The notes below the pieces were generated by a model that did not search any database, was not told where the DNA came from, and saw nothing but the letters and a program-made list of their open reading frames with translations. This document shows, piece by piece, positions 49,272 to 58,158 of a DNA stretch of 64,000 nucleotides; the stretch's first letter is position 1; the number at the start of each line of letters is the position of its first letter. The DNA is from an uncultured Gammaproteobacteria bacterium (GTDB lineage Bacteria; Pseudomonadota; Gammaproteobacteria; Arenicellales; JAANXG01): contig CAMYKW010000008.1 in assembly GCA_947259175.1 (NCBI GenBank), positions 1 through 64,000 of the forward strand, read 5' to 3'. The position numbers were made by a program, and so were the translations under genes.

Positions 49272-51965
49272 ATGACTAAAGCGAAAAAACTCATACTCGT
49301 TGACGGCTCGTCCTATTTGTACCGGGCATTTCATGCCCTACCCAGGCTGGCGAGCTCCACCGGCGAGCCCACCGGGGCCGTGTATGGCGTCATCAACATG
49401 ATTCGGCGCTTGCTGGCGGACCATAGTCCTGACTACGTCGGGATCGTGTTCGACGCCAAGGGCAAGACGTTTCGTCACGAGATATATCCGCAGTACAAGG
49501 CCACGCGGCCGCCGATGCCCGACGAACTTCGACAACAGGTCCCGGTGCTGCAAGAGCTGATCCGTGCGATGGGGTTGCCGTTGTTGATTATTGAGGGCGT
49601 GGAAGCGGATGATGTTATCGCCACGCTGGCGACGCAGGCCGCGGCTGAAGGCATGGAGACCATTGTGTCTACCGGCGACAAGGATCTCGCGCAAATCGTC
49701 AACGACCACGTCAGCCTCGTCGACACCATGCGCAATGCGATTTACGATCGAGGCGCGGTGGAACAGAAGTATGGTGTGCCGCCGGAGCGAATTGTCGAGT
49801 ATCTCGCGCTGATCGGCGATGCATCCGACAATGTCCCGGGAGTGGCGAAAGTGGGCCCTAAAACCGCGCAAAAATGGTTGAGCGAGTACGGGTCTTTGGA
49901 CAACCTGGTGCAACACGCGGACGAAATCGGCGGCAAGATCGGCGCCAACCTGCGCGACGGTCTGGACCGACTGGCTTTGTCCCGGCGCCTGGTCACGGTC
50001 AGGCGCGACGTGGCGCTGGACGTGCTTGCCGACGATCTGCGCGTGAAGCCGGCGGATGAACACGCCCTGAAGGAGCTCTACACGCGTCTCGAATTCAACG
50101 CCTGGCTGGCGGAGCTGGGCGGGCGCGGTGAAGGGGCCGATGACAACAGCATCACGCCGGATTACGTGGTGATAACGGATGACGCCGAGCTGGACTCGTG
50201 GCTCGAGCGTTTGGCCGACGCGCCGTTATTCGCGTTCGATACCGAGACCACGGCGCTGGATGCGGTGTCCGCGGAATTGGTAGGCGTATCGTTTGCCGTG
50301 CGGCCCGGCGAGGCGGCCTATGTGCCCTGCGGGCATGACTACGTCGACGCGCCACCGCAGCTTTCGCGGCAGTTGGTTTTGGAAAAGATGTCGGCGCTGC
50401 TCGAAGACCCGACGCGACTCAAGGTCGGACAGAACCTGAAATACGACCACTGCGTCCTTGCGGGCTACGATGTCGAACTGCGCGGGATTGCGTATGACAC
50501 GATGCTGGAATCCTATGTGCTCGACAGTGTGGCCAACCGTCATGACATGGATACTCTGGCATTGAAGTACCTGGGGCATAAGACAATCACATTCGAGGAA
50601 GTCGCCGGCAAAGGCAAGTCGCAACTGACGTTCAATCAAATCGACATACGCGAGGCGGCACCGTATGCGGCGGAGGATGCGGACGTCACCTTGCGCCTGC
50701 ATCAAAAGTTGTGGCCGCGACTCGAGGCGGAACCGATGCTGCGGGACCTGTTTACAAAGATCGAGATTCCGCTGGTGCCGGTGCTGTCCCGCATCGAACG
50801 CCGGGGCGTAAGGATTGACACCGACATGCTGGCGCGGCAGAGCGATGAGCTCAAGCACAGAATTTCAGCGCTTGAGGAACAAATCCACGCCGCCGCCGGA
50901 GGCCCGTTCAACATCGCGTCCCCCAAGCAGCTCCAGGAGGTGCTGTATGAGCGCCTGAAACTTCCTGTATTGCGCAAGACGCCCAAGGGCCAACCGTCCA
51001 CCGCCGAGAACGTGTTACAGGAACTTGCACTCGAGTATGACCTGCCACAACTGATTCTCGAACACCGTGCGCTGAGTAAGCTCAAGTCGACCTATACCGA
51101 CAAGCTGCCGCATATGGTCAACCCGAAAACCGGGCGCGTACACACCTCGTATCATCAGGCGGTGGCGGCTACCGGCCGATTGTCATCGGCGGACCCGAAC
51201 CTGCAGAACATTCCGATACGCAGCGCGGAAGGTCGGCGTATCCGCGAGGCCTTCATCGCCGCCCCCGGGGAAGTCATCCTGTCTGCGGATTATTCGCAGA
51301 TTGAGCTGCGCATCATGGCGCACCTGTCGCAAGACCCGGGTCTATTGCAGGCCTTCGAAGAAGGTGCGGACATTCATCGGGCAACCGCCGCTGAAGTGTT
51401 CGGATTGTCCCAGTGTGAAGTCACCGACGAGCAGCGTCGGCATGCGAAAGCGATAAACTTTGGTTTGATCTATGGCATGTCGGCATTCGGCCTGGCCCGT
51501 CAATTGCGCATCGATCGCGCCGCTGCCCAGGATTATGTGGACCTGTACTTCGCGCGTTATCCCGGCGTGAAACGCTTCATGGAAGACACTCGCGCGCTTG
51601 CCCATGAACGCGGCTATGTCGAGACCGTATTCGGCAGACGCCTTTACCTGCCGGAGATAAACGCCAGTAACCATGCGCGGCGGCAGTATGCGGAGCGCAC
51701 CGCGATCAACGCGCCGATGCAGGGAACTGCCGCGGACTTGATTAAGATGGCGATGTTGGTGATCGACGACTGGATACGCGACAATAACATGGCGCTGCGG
51801 ATGATTATGCAAGTGCACGACGAGTTGGTGTTCGAGGTTCCCGAGTCGGAGATCGAACAGGCGCGCAGCGCGATCGCCGGATTGATGAACGGCGTTGCGC
51901 AGTTGAAGGTGCCGCTGGAGGTGGATGTGGGCAGTGGCGTCAATTGGGCCCAGGCCCATCCCTGA
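49272..51965 (+). CDS. polA: DNA polymerase I
   Basis: Repair and Okazaki-fragment polymerase. 897 residues in three domains: 5'-3' exonuclease (1-290; VDGSSYLYRAFHALP, GDKDLAQ, LIGDASDNVPGV), a 3'-5' proofreading domain with an intact FDTETTALD motif (about 320-500), and the polymerase domain (about 510-897; DPNLQNIPIRS, SADYSQIELRIMAHLS, KAINFGLIYGM, QVHDELVFEV). All catalytic motifs appear intact. Confidence 0.98.
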   Translation: MTKAKKLILVDGSSYLYRAFHALPRLASSTGEPTGAVYGVINMIRRLLADHSPDYVGIVFDAKGKTFRHEIYPQYKATRPPMPDELRQQVPVLQELIRAMGLPLLIIEGVEADDVIATLATQAAAEGMETIVSTGDKDLAQIVNDHVSLVDTMRNAIYDRGAVEQKYGVPPERIVEYLALIGDASDNVPGVAKVGPKTAQKWLSEYGSLDNLVQHADEIGGKIGANLRDGLDRLALSRRLVTVRRDVALDVLADDLRVKPADEHALKELYTRLEFNAWLAELGGRGEGADDNSITPDYVVITDDAELDSWLERLADAPLFAFDTETTALDAVSAELVGVSFAVRPGEAAYVPCGHDYVDAPPQLSRQLVLEKMSALLEDPTRLKVGQNLKYDHCVLAGYDVELRGIAYDTMLESYVLDSVANRHDMDTLALKYLGHKTITFEEVAGKGKSQLTFNQIDIREAAPYAAEDADVTLRLHQKLWPRLEAEPMLRDLFTKIEIPLVPVLSRIERRGVRIDTDMLARQSDELKHRISALEEQIHAAAGGPFNIASPKQLQEVLYERLKLPVLRKTPKGQPSTAENVLQELALEYDLPQLILEHRALSKLKSTYTDKLPHMVNPKTGRVHTSYHQAVAATGRLSSADPNLQNIPIRSAEGRRIREAFIAAPGEVILSADYSQIELRIMAHLSQDPGLLQAFEEGADIHRATAAEVFGLSQCEVTDEQRRHAKAINFGLIYGMSAFGLARQLRIDRAAAQDYVDLYFARYPGVKRFMEDTRALAHERGYVETVFGRRLYLPEINASNHARRQYAERTAINAPMQGTAADLIKMAMLVIDDWIRDNNMALRMIMQVHDELVFEVPESEIEQARSAIAGLMNGVAQLKVPLEVDVGSGVNWAQAHP

Positions 51966-52137
51966 ATTCGGCGTCGGCGGGGTCTGAAGCGCAGCAAATT
52001 CAGGACGTTATCCGAAAAATGTCATAAAATAGCTTGACTGACATTAATAGATATCCGATGTTAACCATGGGGTGGGCGGTGCAAGGTAGACCGGTCTGTC
52101 CGAGGTTATAGGCACTGGCATAAAGCGAGGTAACAAC

Positions 52138-53775
52138 ATGCTCCGTAGCTTTCGAGCGAACATACACTCCGTGATCCTGGCCGCGTCGCTGGTATACGGT
52201 ACGTCATACGCCCAAAATGACTCCATGCAACAGGCAATAACCGCCTATGAGGCGGGTGATTTTGCAATGGCCGGCGAATTGTGGGAGCCACTGGCCAACC
52301 AGGGAAGCGCCCAGGCCCAATATTCCATGGCGGTGCTGTACCATAAGGGCCAGGGCCGCCCGGCGGATTTCGCCAAGGCGTTGGAATGGTATCGCAAGGC
52401 GGCGGAACAAGATCACGTTAATTCGCTGTTCAATCTCGGCGTGGCGTACTGGGAAGGACGCGGCGTTGGGCGCAACCTCAAGGACGCGGTAGGGTGGTGG
52501 CGACGCGCCGCGGACCTTGAGTACGGCGCGGCGCAACACAATCTGGCTACCGCTTATTACCTGGGGCAGGGAGCGGAAAAGAACGTCGAGGAGGCGATCG
52601 AGTGGTTCCGCAAGGCCTCAAACAACGGCTACGCTCGTGCAGACAAGGCGCTGACCGTGATCGAGAGCAAGTATCCGCAGTTGTTTGCCGGGGCGACGAC
52701 CGCGACGGGCGCCGAAACCGCTGAACAAGCGGTAACCGGCGCGCCGGCGCCGGAGGTGCCAACCGCCGCTGCGCCGGTGGAGTCCGCGCCGGTTTCGCCC
52801 GCGGAGGCAACGCAGGCGCCGCCGGCAGTGGAACAGACTGCGCGCGCGGCACCGCCGCCGCCGCCGATGCCGGTCGCGGCCGCGACCCAAGACACTGCCG
52901 CGCCAATGGACGAGATGACTGCCGCGCGCATCGCAGACCAGGGCGCGACAGCGTACCCGTTCTATCGTGATTCCCTGCCGCCGGTGGGCGAACTGGCGCC
53001 GGGCAGTCCGGTTCGGCTCGTGCTCAGGCACCAGGACTGGGCGTACATTCAAGTGCCCGGCGGGCTGGAGATGTGGGTGTATGGTCGCTACGTCACCGGC
53101 GACAGCGGCATGGGGACGGTGAATAATCCAAACGTGCGTGCGCGGCCCTTGCCCTCGACGGCGAGCAACTCGTACCCACTGGGGACTTTCAACAACGGGG
53201 AACAGGTTGAAGTGCTGGCGGTGGAGGGTGACTGGAAAAGGGTGCGCGGCCCAGAGCGCTTAGGCGCCTGGGTCAAGGCGGGCGACATCGCGCCGGAAGC
53301 GACCGCCCGGGTGCCCGAGGCCACAGCGCCGGCGGCAGCGTCGGATGTGGCATCAACCGCGTCGGCAGAGGCGGCCGCGGTGATGCGCGTGGCGGTGGGA
53401 GGCGCGAAGATCTATCCGTTTCATCGCGACAACCTCCCTGAGATCGGTGAACTGCTGCCCAATACCACCGTACGCCTGGTATACCGCGAGGGGGACTGGG
53501 CCTATGTGCAGGTCCCCGGCGGACTCGAAGTGTGGGTCTATGGCCGCTACGTGGATGGTGACAGTGGCCAAGGCACCGTCAATGCCGCGGACGTGCGCGC
53601 CCGCCCGGCGCCATCGACTGCCCGTGACTCGTATCCATTGGGGACTTTCAATAAGGGCGAGTCCGTCGAGGTGCTGGAAGTTCAAGGCGACTGGAAAAAG
53701 GTGCGCGCCCCGGAGCGCCTCGGGGGGTGGGTGAAGGCGGCGGACGTCGTTGCCGGAGACAAACAGGAATCCTAA
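52138..53775 (+). CDS. Sel1-repeat and tandem bacterial SH3-domain protein
   Basis: 545 residues. Signal peptide (about 1-24), four Sel1-like repeats (about 38-180; YHKGQGRPADFAKALEWYRKA-type units), a long Ala/Pro/Glu-rich linker (about 185-260), and two copies of a 115-residue module (about 271-384 and 425-538). Each module has two SH3b-like halves: a first half ending QVPGGLE-WVYGRYV and a second starting GTVN and ending ERLGxWVKA. The modules are about 70 percent alike and the DNA too, so this is a recent internal duplication. SH3b domains often bind peptidoglycan; the protein is probably periplasmic or on the cell wall. Confidence 0.8.
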   Translation: MLRSFRANIHSVILAASLVYGTSYAQNDSMQQAITAYEAGDFAMAGELWEPLANQGSAQAQYSMAVLYHKGQGRPADFAKALEWYRKAAEQDHVNSLFNLGVAYWEGRGVGRNLKDAVGWWRRAADLEYGAAQHNLATAYYLGQGAEKNVEEAIEWFRKASNNGYARADKALTVIESKYPQLFAGATTATGAETAEQAVTGAPAPEVPTAAAPVESAPVSPAEATQAPPAVEQTARAAPPPPPMPVAAATQDTAAPMDEMTAARIADQGATAYPFYRDSLPPVGELAPGSPVRLVLRHQDWAYIQVPGGLEMWVYGRYVTGDSGMGTVNNPNVRARPLPSTASNSYPLGTFNNGEQVEVLAVEGDWKRVRGPERLGAWVKAGDIAPEATARVPEATAPAAASDVASTASAEAAAVMRVAVGGAKIYPFHRDNLPEIGELLPNTTVRLVYREGDWAYVQVPGGLEVWVYGRYVDGDSGQGTVNAADVRARPAPSTARDSYPLGTFNKGESVEVLEVQGDWKKVRAPERLGGWVKAADVVAGDKQES

Positions 53776-53852
53776 CCACCTACGGCACTCGATAACGGCT
53801 GTCCGCCGACAACGCGCCATGACCAACTTCAACACGACCCGAGGCGAGCTCA

Positions 53853-54944
53853 ATGCCCAAAGTCACGTCGCTTAGACGGCTTTTGATCTTACTTGGTGTG
53901 TGGGCGATCATCGCGGCCACTGCGGTGGATGACGATCAGGAATTACGTAATATCGAGATATTGATCGATGCCGGTAACACCCGCCTGGCGCTCAACTACC
54001 TTGATCGTTACGCCGACAGGAGGCCTGACGACCCCAGGGCGCTGTTTCTAGAGGCGCGCGCCCGGGAGAAGGCAGGCCAGACGTACGAGGCGGCCAAGAT
54101 CTATGAACAGCTCATCCGCGATCACCCGCGGCTCCCGGAACCCTTCATCAATCTCGCCGCCATCCACATCCATGACGGGCAATATGATAAGGCGCGGCAG
54201 CTACTGGTGGCGGCGCTCAACACCCATGCGACCTATGCCAAGATCTATGCAAGTCTGAACAATCTTCATGCCAGCATGGCAAGTCGCGCGTACAAGAACG
54301 CCTTGTCCCTGGAGGGTGACGCGGCTAAGCCCGAGCCCAGCACAGTGGGCGCCCTGCTCTCATGGTCCGCGGCGACCGCCGCTGACACCGCGGTCGCCGG
54401 CGGCGCGCCGCCGCTGTCGGCAGGGGTGGCGAGCGTGGCGGCGAGTCCGCCGGTGGAAAAGGCGAAAGTCCGACCGGCGCCGCCTATCACCGAGCCGGTC
54501 AAGGTGGCCAGTCGCGCCGCGGGTGCGGCGAATAACGGGCAAGTGGTCTCGCAAAACGCGTCTGTGCCGAAGCCGCCGGCGACTCGGTCGCAGCCGGTTC
54601 GCGCCGATCGAGCAGCAGTTGAAATAACACTCAAGAGCTGGGCGCGGGCCTGGTCGCGGCAACAGGTCGGCAGGTACTTGTCGTTTTACAGCAATCGATT
54701 TCGACCCAATAACGGCCTGTCGCGAAAGCAATGGAAGCAGCAGCGTAAGCTGCGCATCACCGCCAAGAAGAAAATCCATGTAGAGCTGTCCGATTTGACG
54801 ACTTCGGTAAACGGAGGCACCGCCACCGTGTCATTCAGACAGACTTATCATTCCGACACGTTCAGTGACGTGGTGCGTAAAAAACTCATACTGGAACGGG
54901 GCGCGGAGGGCTGGAAGATCCTTCGCGAGACCACCGCGAGCTGA
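53853..54944 (+). CDS. TPR protein with C-terminal NTF2-like (Cds6-type) domain
   Basis: 363 residues. A hydrophobic N-terminal segment (9-23) acts as signal or anchor; TPR units follow (about 30-145; NTRLALNYLDRYADRRPDDP, AKIYEQLIRDHPRLPEPF); an Ala/Pro-rich linker; and a C-terminal NTF2-like domain (about 255-363) with WARAWSRQQVGRYLSFYSNRF and a repeated beta pattern. The same C-terminal domain occurs at the end of L,D-transpeptidase-like Cds6 proteins, hinting at envelope function. It follows the Sel1/SH3 gene by 77 bases. Confidence 0.78.
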   Translation: MPKVTSLRRLLILLGVWAIIAATAVDDDQELRNIEILIDAGNTRLALNYLDRYADRRPDDPRALFLEARAREKAGQTYEAAKIYEQLIRDHPRLPEPFINLAAIHIHDGQYDKARQLLVAALNTHATYAKIYASLNNLHASMASRAYKNALSLEGDAAKPEPSTVGALLSWSAATAADTAVAGGAPPLSAGVASVAASPPVEKAKVRPAPPITEPVKVASRAAGAANNGQVVSQNASVPKPPATRSQPVRADRAAVEITLKSWARAWSRQQVGRYLSFYSNRFRPNNGLSRKQWKQQRKLRITAKKKIHVELSDLTTSVNGGTATVSFRQTYHSDTFSDVVRKKLILERGAEGWKILRETTAS

Positions 54945-54961
54945 TTGGTCCCGAGCCGGGG

Positions 54962-54976
54962 ATGCCCTTCGGGCAT
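54962..54976 (+). terminator. UUCG-tetraloop hairpin after the TPR gene
   Basis: Stem ATGCCC / GGGCAT around TTCG, 17 bases after the stop codon. No T-run follows, so it may only stabilise the transcript end. Confidence 0.35.
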
Positions 54977-55008
54977 TGGACGGATCAAGCGCGATCTGCG
55001 CATGCTGA

Positions 55009-56145
55009 TTATTTGCTTGCTGTCGCGTCCGGGACTTCTTGACCGTTGAGTCTGGTCTTCGCCATTTTGATTTTCGGCACATTACGCTGCAGCCAGTACA
55101 CCAGGTCGACCCACATGTGGGTAATTTCCTTGGCGCTGGGCATCACATTCGCGTGCGGCATTTCCAGAGTAACCACGGGGATTCCTCTGTGGACGCCCGC
55201 GTAGTTGCCCAGGGAGCCCGGATAGGTGCCGAGGAAGTCGCGGTGTAACATGCCTATGCGGTGGGGCGCCGAGCGGCGATCGAGGGCGTCGTAATCGACA
55301 ATACCGTGGGGCGCGTGAACGCTCACAATGATGTCCGGCTTGAAGCGATCGATTTCCTCGACCAGCCACTTGTTTTCCGGCTCGCTCCCCGGTGTTTGGC
55401 CGGGGTAGCGGCGTGGGTCGCGCCCGGTAGTCCGTATCCAATAGTCCTGACTCAAGCGCTGCCATTCCGGCGTCGGCAGATTACGGTTTAAGTCTATGCC
55501 GTTGGCGTTGGTGCGCGTTGATTTGTTGACCAGCAGTCCATCCGGGTTGAGCAGTGGCGTGATGCGCCAATGGAACATCCCGGTGTGGTAGCGCCTTAAT
55601 TTGTGCATCCACTTGAATACTGAACTGATTGAAGTCAGCTCGTCGGCATGAGTCCCGCCGATGAGCAGCACCCGGCCGAGTGGTTCGCGATTGGTCATGG
55701 GAGGGAACTCGCGGACCAAAATGGGCAGATTGTTGGCCGAATAGTATTTTGCCGGTCTCAGCTCCAGCGACAGGCAGCCATCAAGGTATACGCTCGCGAG
55801 CCTGGCGGCCACTCGTTCGCAAGTTTCGAATACGTGGCGCTGCCGGTCCGGTGACAATGGCGGCGGTGGCGGAACGCGTGGACGAGCCTCGGCGACGGAG
55901 CGTTTTTGTCCGGATGGTTTCCCTTGGCCAGGTGCTTGCGCCGGAGTTTTCGCCAGCGGTTCTTGGGCAGTCTCCCCGGCGGTTGCTGGTTCGACCTTCC
56001 GGCGCTCATGTTTGGCGGGCGGTGCGGGTGCCTCCGCTGCCCTTGGGTCAACCGGCGGGGAATCCAGCGGTGACCGAGTGGCGCACGCCGCCACTGACAG
56101 CAGCGTCGCGACAACGGCCAAATAGGCAATCGGTGGGCACTTCAC
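55009..56145 (-). CDS. M14-family zinc carboxypeptidase lipoprotein
   Basis: 378 residues. Lipoprotein signal with lipobox SVAAC (Cys21), a Pro/Ala/Lys-rich linker (about 24-100), and an M14 peptidase domain. Zinc ligands are visible in GGTHADE (His, Glu) and VHAPHG (His), the catalytic Glu in TLEMP, and NPDGLLVNKSTRTNANGIDLNRN is the typical substrate-binding part. It resembles murein peptide amidase MpaA or other cell-wall D-glutamyl peptidases; lipid anchoring would place it on the periplasmic side of the envelope. The real substrate is inferred. Confidence 0.83.
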   Translation of the reverse strand: MKCPPIAYLAVVATLLSVAACATRSPLDSPPVDPRAAEAPAPPAKHERRKVEPATAGETAQEPLAKTPAQAPGQGKPSGQKRSVAEARPRVPPPPPLSPDRQRHVFETCERVAARLASVYLDGCLSLELRPAKYYSANNLPILVREFPPMTNREPLGRVLLIGGTHADELTSISSVFKWMHKLRRYHTGMFHWRITPLLNPDGLLVNKSTRTNANGIDLNRNLPTPEWQRLSQDYWIRTTGRDPRRYPGQTPGSEPENKWLVEEIDRFKPDIIVSVHAPHGIVDYDALDRRSAPHRIGMLHRDFLGTYPGSLGNYAGVHRGIPVVTLEMPHANVMPSAKEITHMWVDLVYWLQRNVPKIKMAKTRLNGQEVPDATASK

Positions 56146-56213
56146 GCTTTAAGGATAGCAGAGATCTGCTCTTGGGTGACGGGGCACTATGCCGTGACGC
56201 CCAATGTTTGTAA

Positions 56214-56294
56214 ATAGGTAGTCCGGGGTGGGACTTGCATCATGCTGATGCTCGGGGATGTTGTTGGGGGGGCGCCCCACCCCGGACGACCTAT
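56214..56294. repeat. 81-bp stem-loop element
   Basis: Arms of 19 bases (56214-56232 and 56276-56294) are complementary with one mismatch; the core is GTCCGGGGTGGG / CCCACCCCGGAC. The loop holds a second small hairpin GCATCA-TGC-TGATGC (56237-56251) and a G-run. It lies upstream of the M14 gene (leftward) and of the small RNA (rightward). Possible regulatory structure or remnant of a mobile element; no second copy was seen in the window. Confidence 0.7.
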
Positions 56295-56436
56295 CACACA
56301 AACACATGCCCGCTTGTGCGGTAGATTATCCCCCGCGACACGCGCCGCCGTCTGCGGGCGCGACTCATTTGTTGCGATTATTTACAGTTGCACTCGCGGT
56401 GGGAACTTCTTGGCCGACTGGCGGTCTCAATAAACA

Positions 56437-56560
56437 GGACGACGTGGAGGTTGTCCTCCCGCTCACCCTCCCTAAGAGCGGGTAGATTCTGTTCATCGCG
56501 GAATCGAAGCGTTTTACAGCCCCGGAATGTCCTCCCCTTGCGTCCGGGGCGTTTTTCTTT
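56437..56560 (+). ncRNA. Candidate small RNA with C-rich loops between polA and engB
   Basis: No plus-strand gene ends here, yet a strong plus-strand terminator does: GCCCCGGA (56519-56526) / TCCGGGGC (56543-56550) then GTTTTTCTTT. Upstream lie two more hairpins, GGACGAC/GTTGTCC (56437-56456) and CCCGCTC/GAGCGGG (56458-56482). The loops of the second hairpin and of the terminator carry CCCTCCC and CCTCCCC, which could pair with Shine-Dalgarno sequences. Spot 42, Pseudomonas ErsA and other riboregulators sit near polA and engB in related bacteria, so a trans-acting sRNA fits. The 5' end and promoter are guesses; the 3' part is antisense to the engB end. Confidence 0.6.
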
Positions 56561-57176
56561 GTGGATGCGTCAACCAATCGGCGATCACCTGCCGCGCCTG
56601 CGGACAACCGTTACGATCCAACGACGAGAACAGTTGCACCGAAACCGCATTTGCGAACTGGGTGAGCTGCCCGGCCACGTCCTGCAGGCTGCGTTGCGCC
56701 TGATTCCGGCTGAGCTTGTCGCACTTGGTCAACAACACATGTACCGTCAAGCCGGCGTTCTCACTCCACGCCAACATTTGACGATCGAGCGCCGTCATTG
56801 GATGACGAATGTCCATCAACAGAATCAAACCACGTAGGCACGACCGCGAGCGAAGAAAACACTCTATCATGCGCCGCCAATGCCGCCGCAGCGATTCCGG
56901 CACTTTGGCGTAGCCGTATCCCGGCAAGTCCACCAGCCGACGATCGCCGTCAAGGCGAAAGAAAACGATTTGCTGAGTTCGTCCCGGGACCTTGCTGGTG
57001 CGCGCCAGGCCGCGCCTGTTGGCAATGGCATTGATGGCGCTGGATTTGCCGACATTCGATCGTCCGGCAAACGCGACTTCGGCGCCGCAGTCCGGTGGCC
57101 ACTGGTTCGGCGTGTGGGCGCTGACCAGGAACTGGGGGTCCTGCAGCAACCGCGGCAGGGTGCTTTCTTCATTCAT
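56514..57176 (-). CDS. engB: Ribosome biogenesis GTPase EngB (YihA/YsxC)
   Basis: 220-residue GTPase needed for 50S subunit assembly. G1 GRSNVGKSSAINAIA, G2 region GRTQQI, G3 DLPGYGYAKVP, G4 TKCDK. The terminal residues (about 205-220) are an extra tail whose DNA doubles as the sRNA terminator on the other strand. Divergent from cytochrome c4 across 187 bases, a common gammaproteobacterial arrangement. Confidence 0.96.
   Translation of the reverse strand: MNEESTLPRLLQDPQFLVSAHTPNQWPPDCGAEVAFAGRSNVGKSSAINAIANRRGLARTSKVPGRTQQIVFFRLDGDRRLVDLPGYGYAKVPESLRRHWRRMIECFLRSRSCLRGLILLMDIRHPMTALDRQMLAWSENAGLTVHVLLTKCDKLSRNQAQRSLQDVAGQLTQFANAVSVQLFSSLDRNGCPQARQVIADWLTHPQRKTPRTQGEDIPGL
56519..56560 (+). 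terminator. Rho-independent terminator of the candidate sRNA
   Basis: An 8-bp GC-rich stem with a 16-base loop followed by GTTTTTCTTT on the plus strand. On the minus strand no T-run follows, so it does not serve engB. Confidence 0.75.
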
Positions 57177-57363
57177 GCTATCGACGGTGCTTCGCGGTAT
57201 TGAGGCCGGTTCAATGACATGATATATAAAAACCAGCGATTTACGGATCTAATCGGATTACCGCCTCGACGCAACCCTATATGGGCTGCAGCGCCGCGTT
57301 CCGGCTCCCCCGAGCGGCGCCGCACAAAGCGTATGCAGTCGATTCCATCACGTGGAGTAGTTT

Positions 57364-58020
57364 ATGGTCACAAGAACAGCAATATTTGCAGCGACAATGT
57401 CACTTTCATTCGCGGTGTCCGCGAGTCACCTGGAGCCGCCCCTGGACCTGCCCAGCGCCGACCCCGAGGCGGGAAAGCTGAAGGCGCAGGTGTGTGCCAG
57501 CTGTCACGGCGCGGATGGCAACAGCGCCAATCCCGCCTACCCAAGCCTCGCCGGTCAAGTGCCCGGTTACATCGCGGCGCAGTTGGCATTGTTTAAAGGC
57601 GGCCAGCGCAAGAATGATATCATGGCGGGGATGGCTGCCGGCCTCTCTGAGCAGGACCTGGCCGATCTCGATGCCTATTATTCGGGCCAGAAGCTTAAGC
57701 CCGGCTTTGTATCGGAGGAGGAAAAAGAATCAGTGCTGCGCGGCGAGCGCCTGTATCGCGGGGGTTATGCGCCGTTACAGGTCGCGGCATGTATCGGCTG
57801 CCACGGACCGCAAGGCCACGGCGTACCTCAGCGCTATCCCAGGGTCTCCGGCCAGCACCGTAAGTACCTGGAGGACCAGTTATCGACGTTCAAGGCCAGT
57901 TACGAAACCCCCGAATCAGGAGTGCGCTTCAGTTACGGTGACATCATGACCCGGATCGCGTTCTTGTTGTCCGACCAGCAGATCAGGGATGTGTCCGCCT
58001 ACATGCACGCCATGGAATGA
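57364..58020 (+). CDS. Cytochrome c4 (di-haem)
   Basis: 218 residues: signal peptide (about 1-20, cut near SASH) and two class I cytochrome c domains with CASCH (around residue 44) and CIGCH (around residue 142), plus the distal Met in AGMAAGLS-like and MTRIA segments. Periplasmic, membrane-associated electron carrier feeding terminal oxidases. The ATG at 57364 has GGAG 8 bases upstream. Confidence 0.94.
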   Translation: MVTRTAIFAATMSLSFAVSASHLEPPLDLPSADPEAGKLKAQVCASCHGADGNSANPAYPSLAGQVPGYIAAQLALFKGGQRKNDIMAGMAAGLSEQDLADLDAYYSGQKLKPGFVSEEEKESVLRGERLYRGGYAPLQVAACIGCHGPQGHGVPQRYPRVSGQHRKYLEDQLSTFKASYETPESGVRFSYGDIMTRIAFLLSDQQIRDVSAYMHAME

Positions 58021-58158
58021 CGTTGAGCGCGCGCCCACGGTGCGTATGAAGAGACTTGAGGCCGACGACTATCCGCGGCGCAGGTCCTTGCCTCCTGCCA
58101 CCGAATTTGCCGGGCGATGGTCGGTGCAGGCCGGCGGTTGCGGCGCGCTAGCGTAGTC

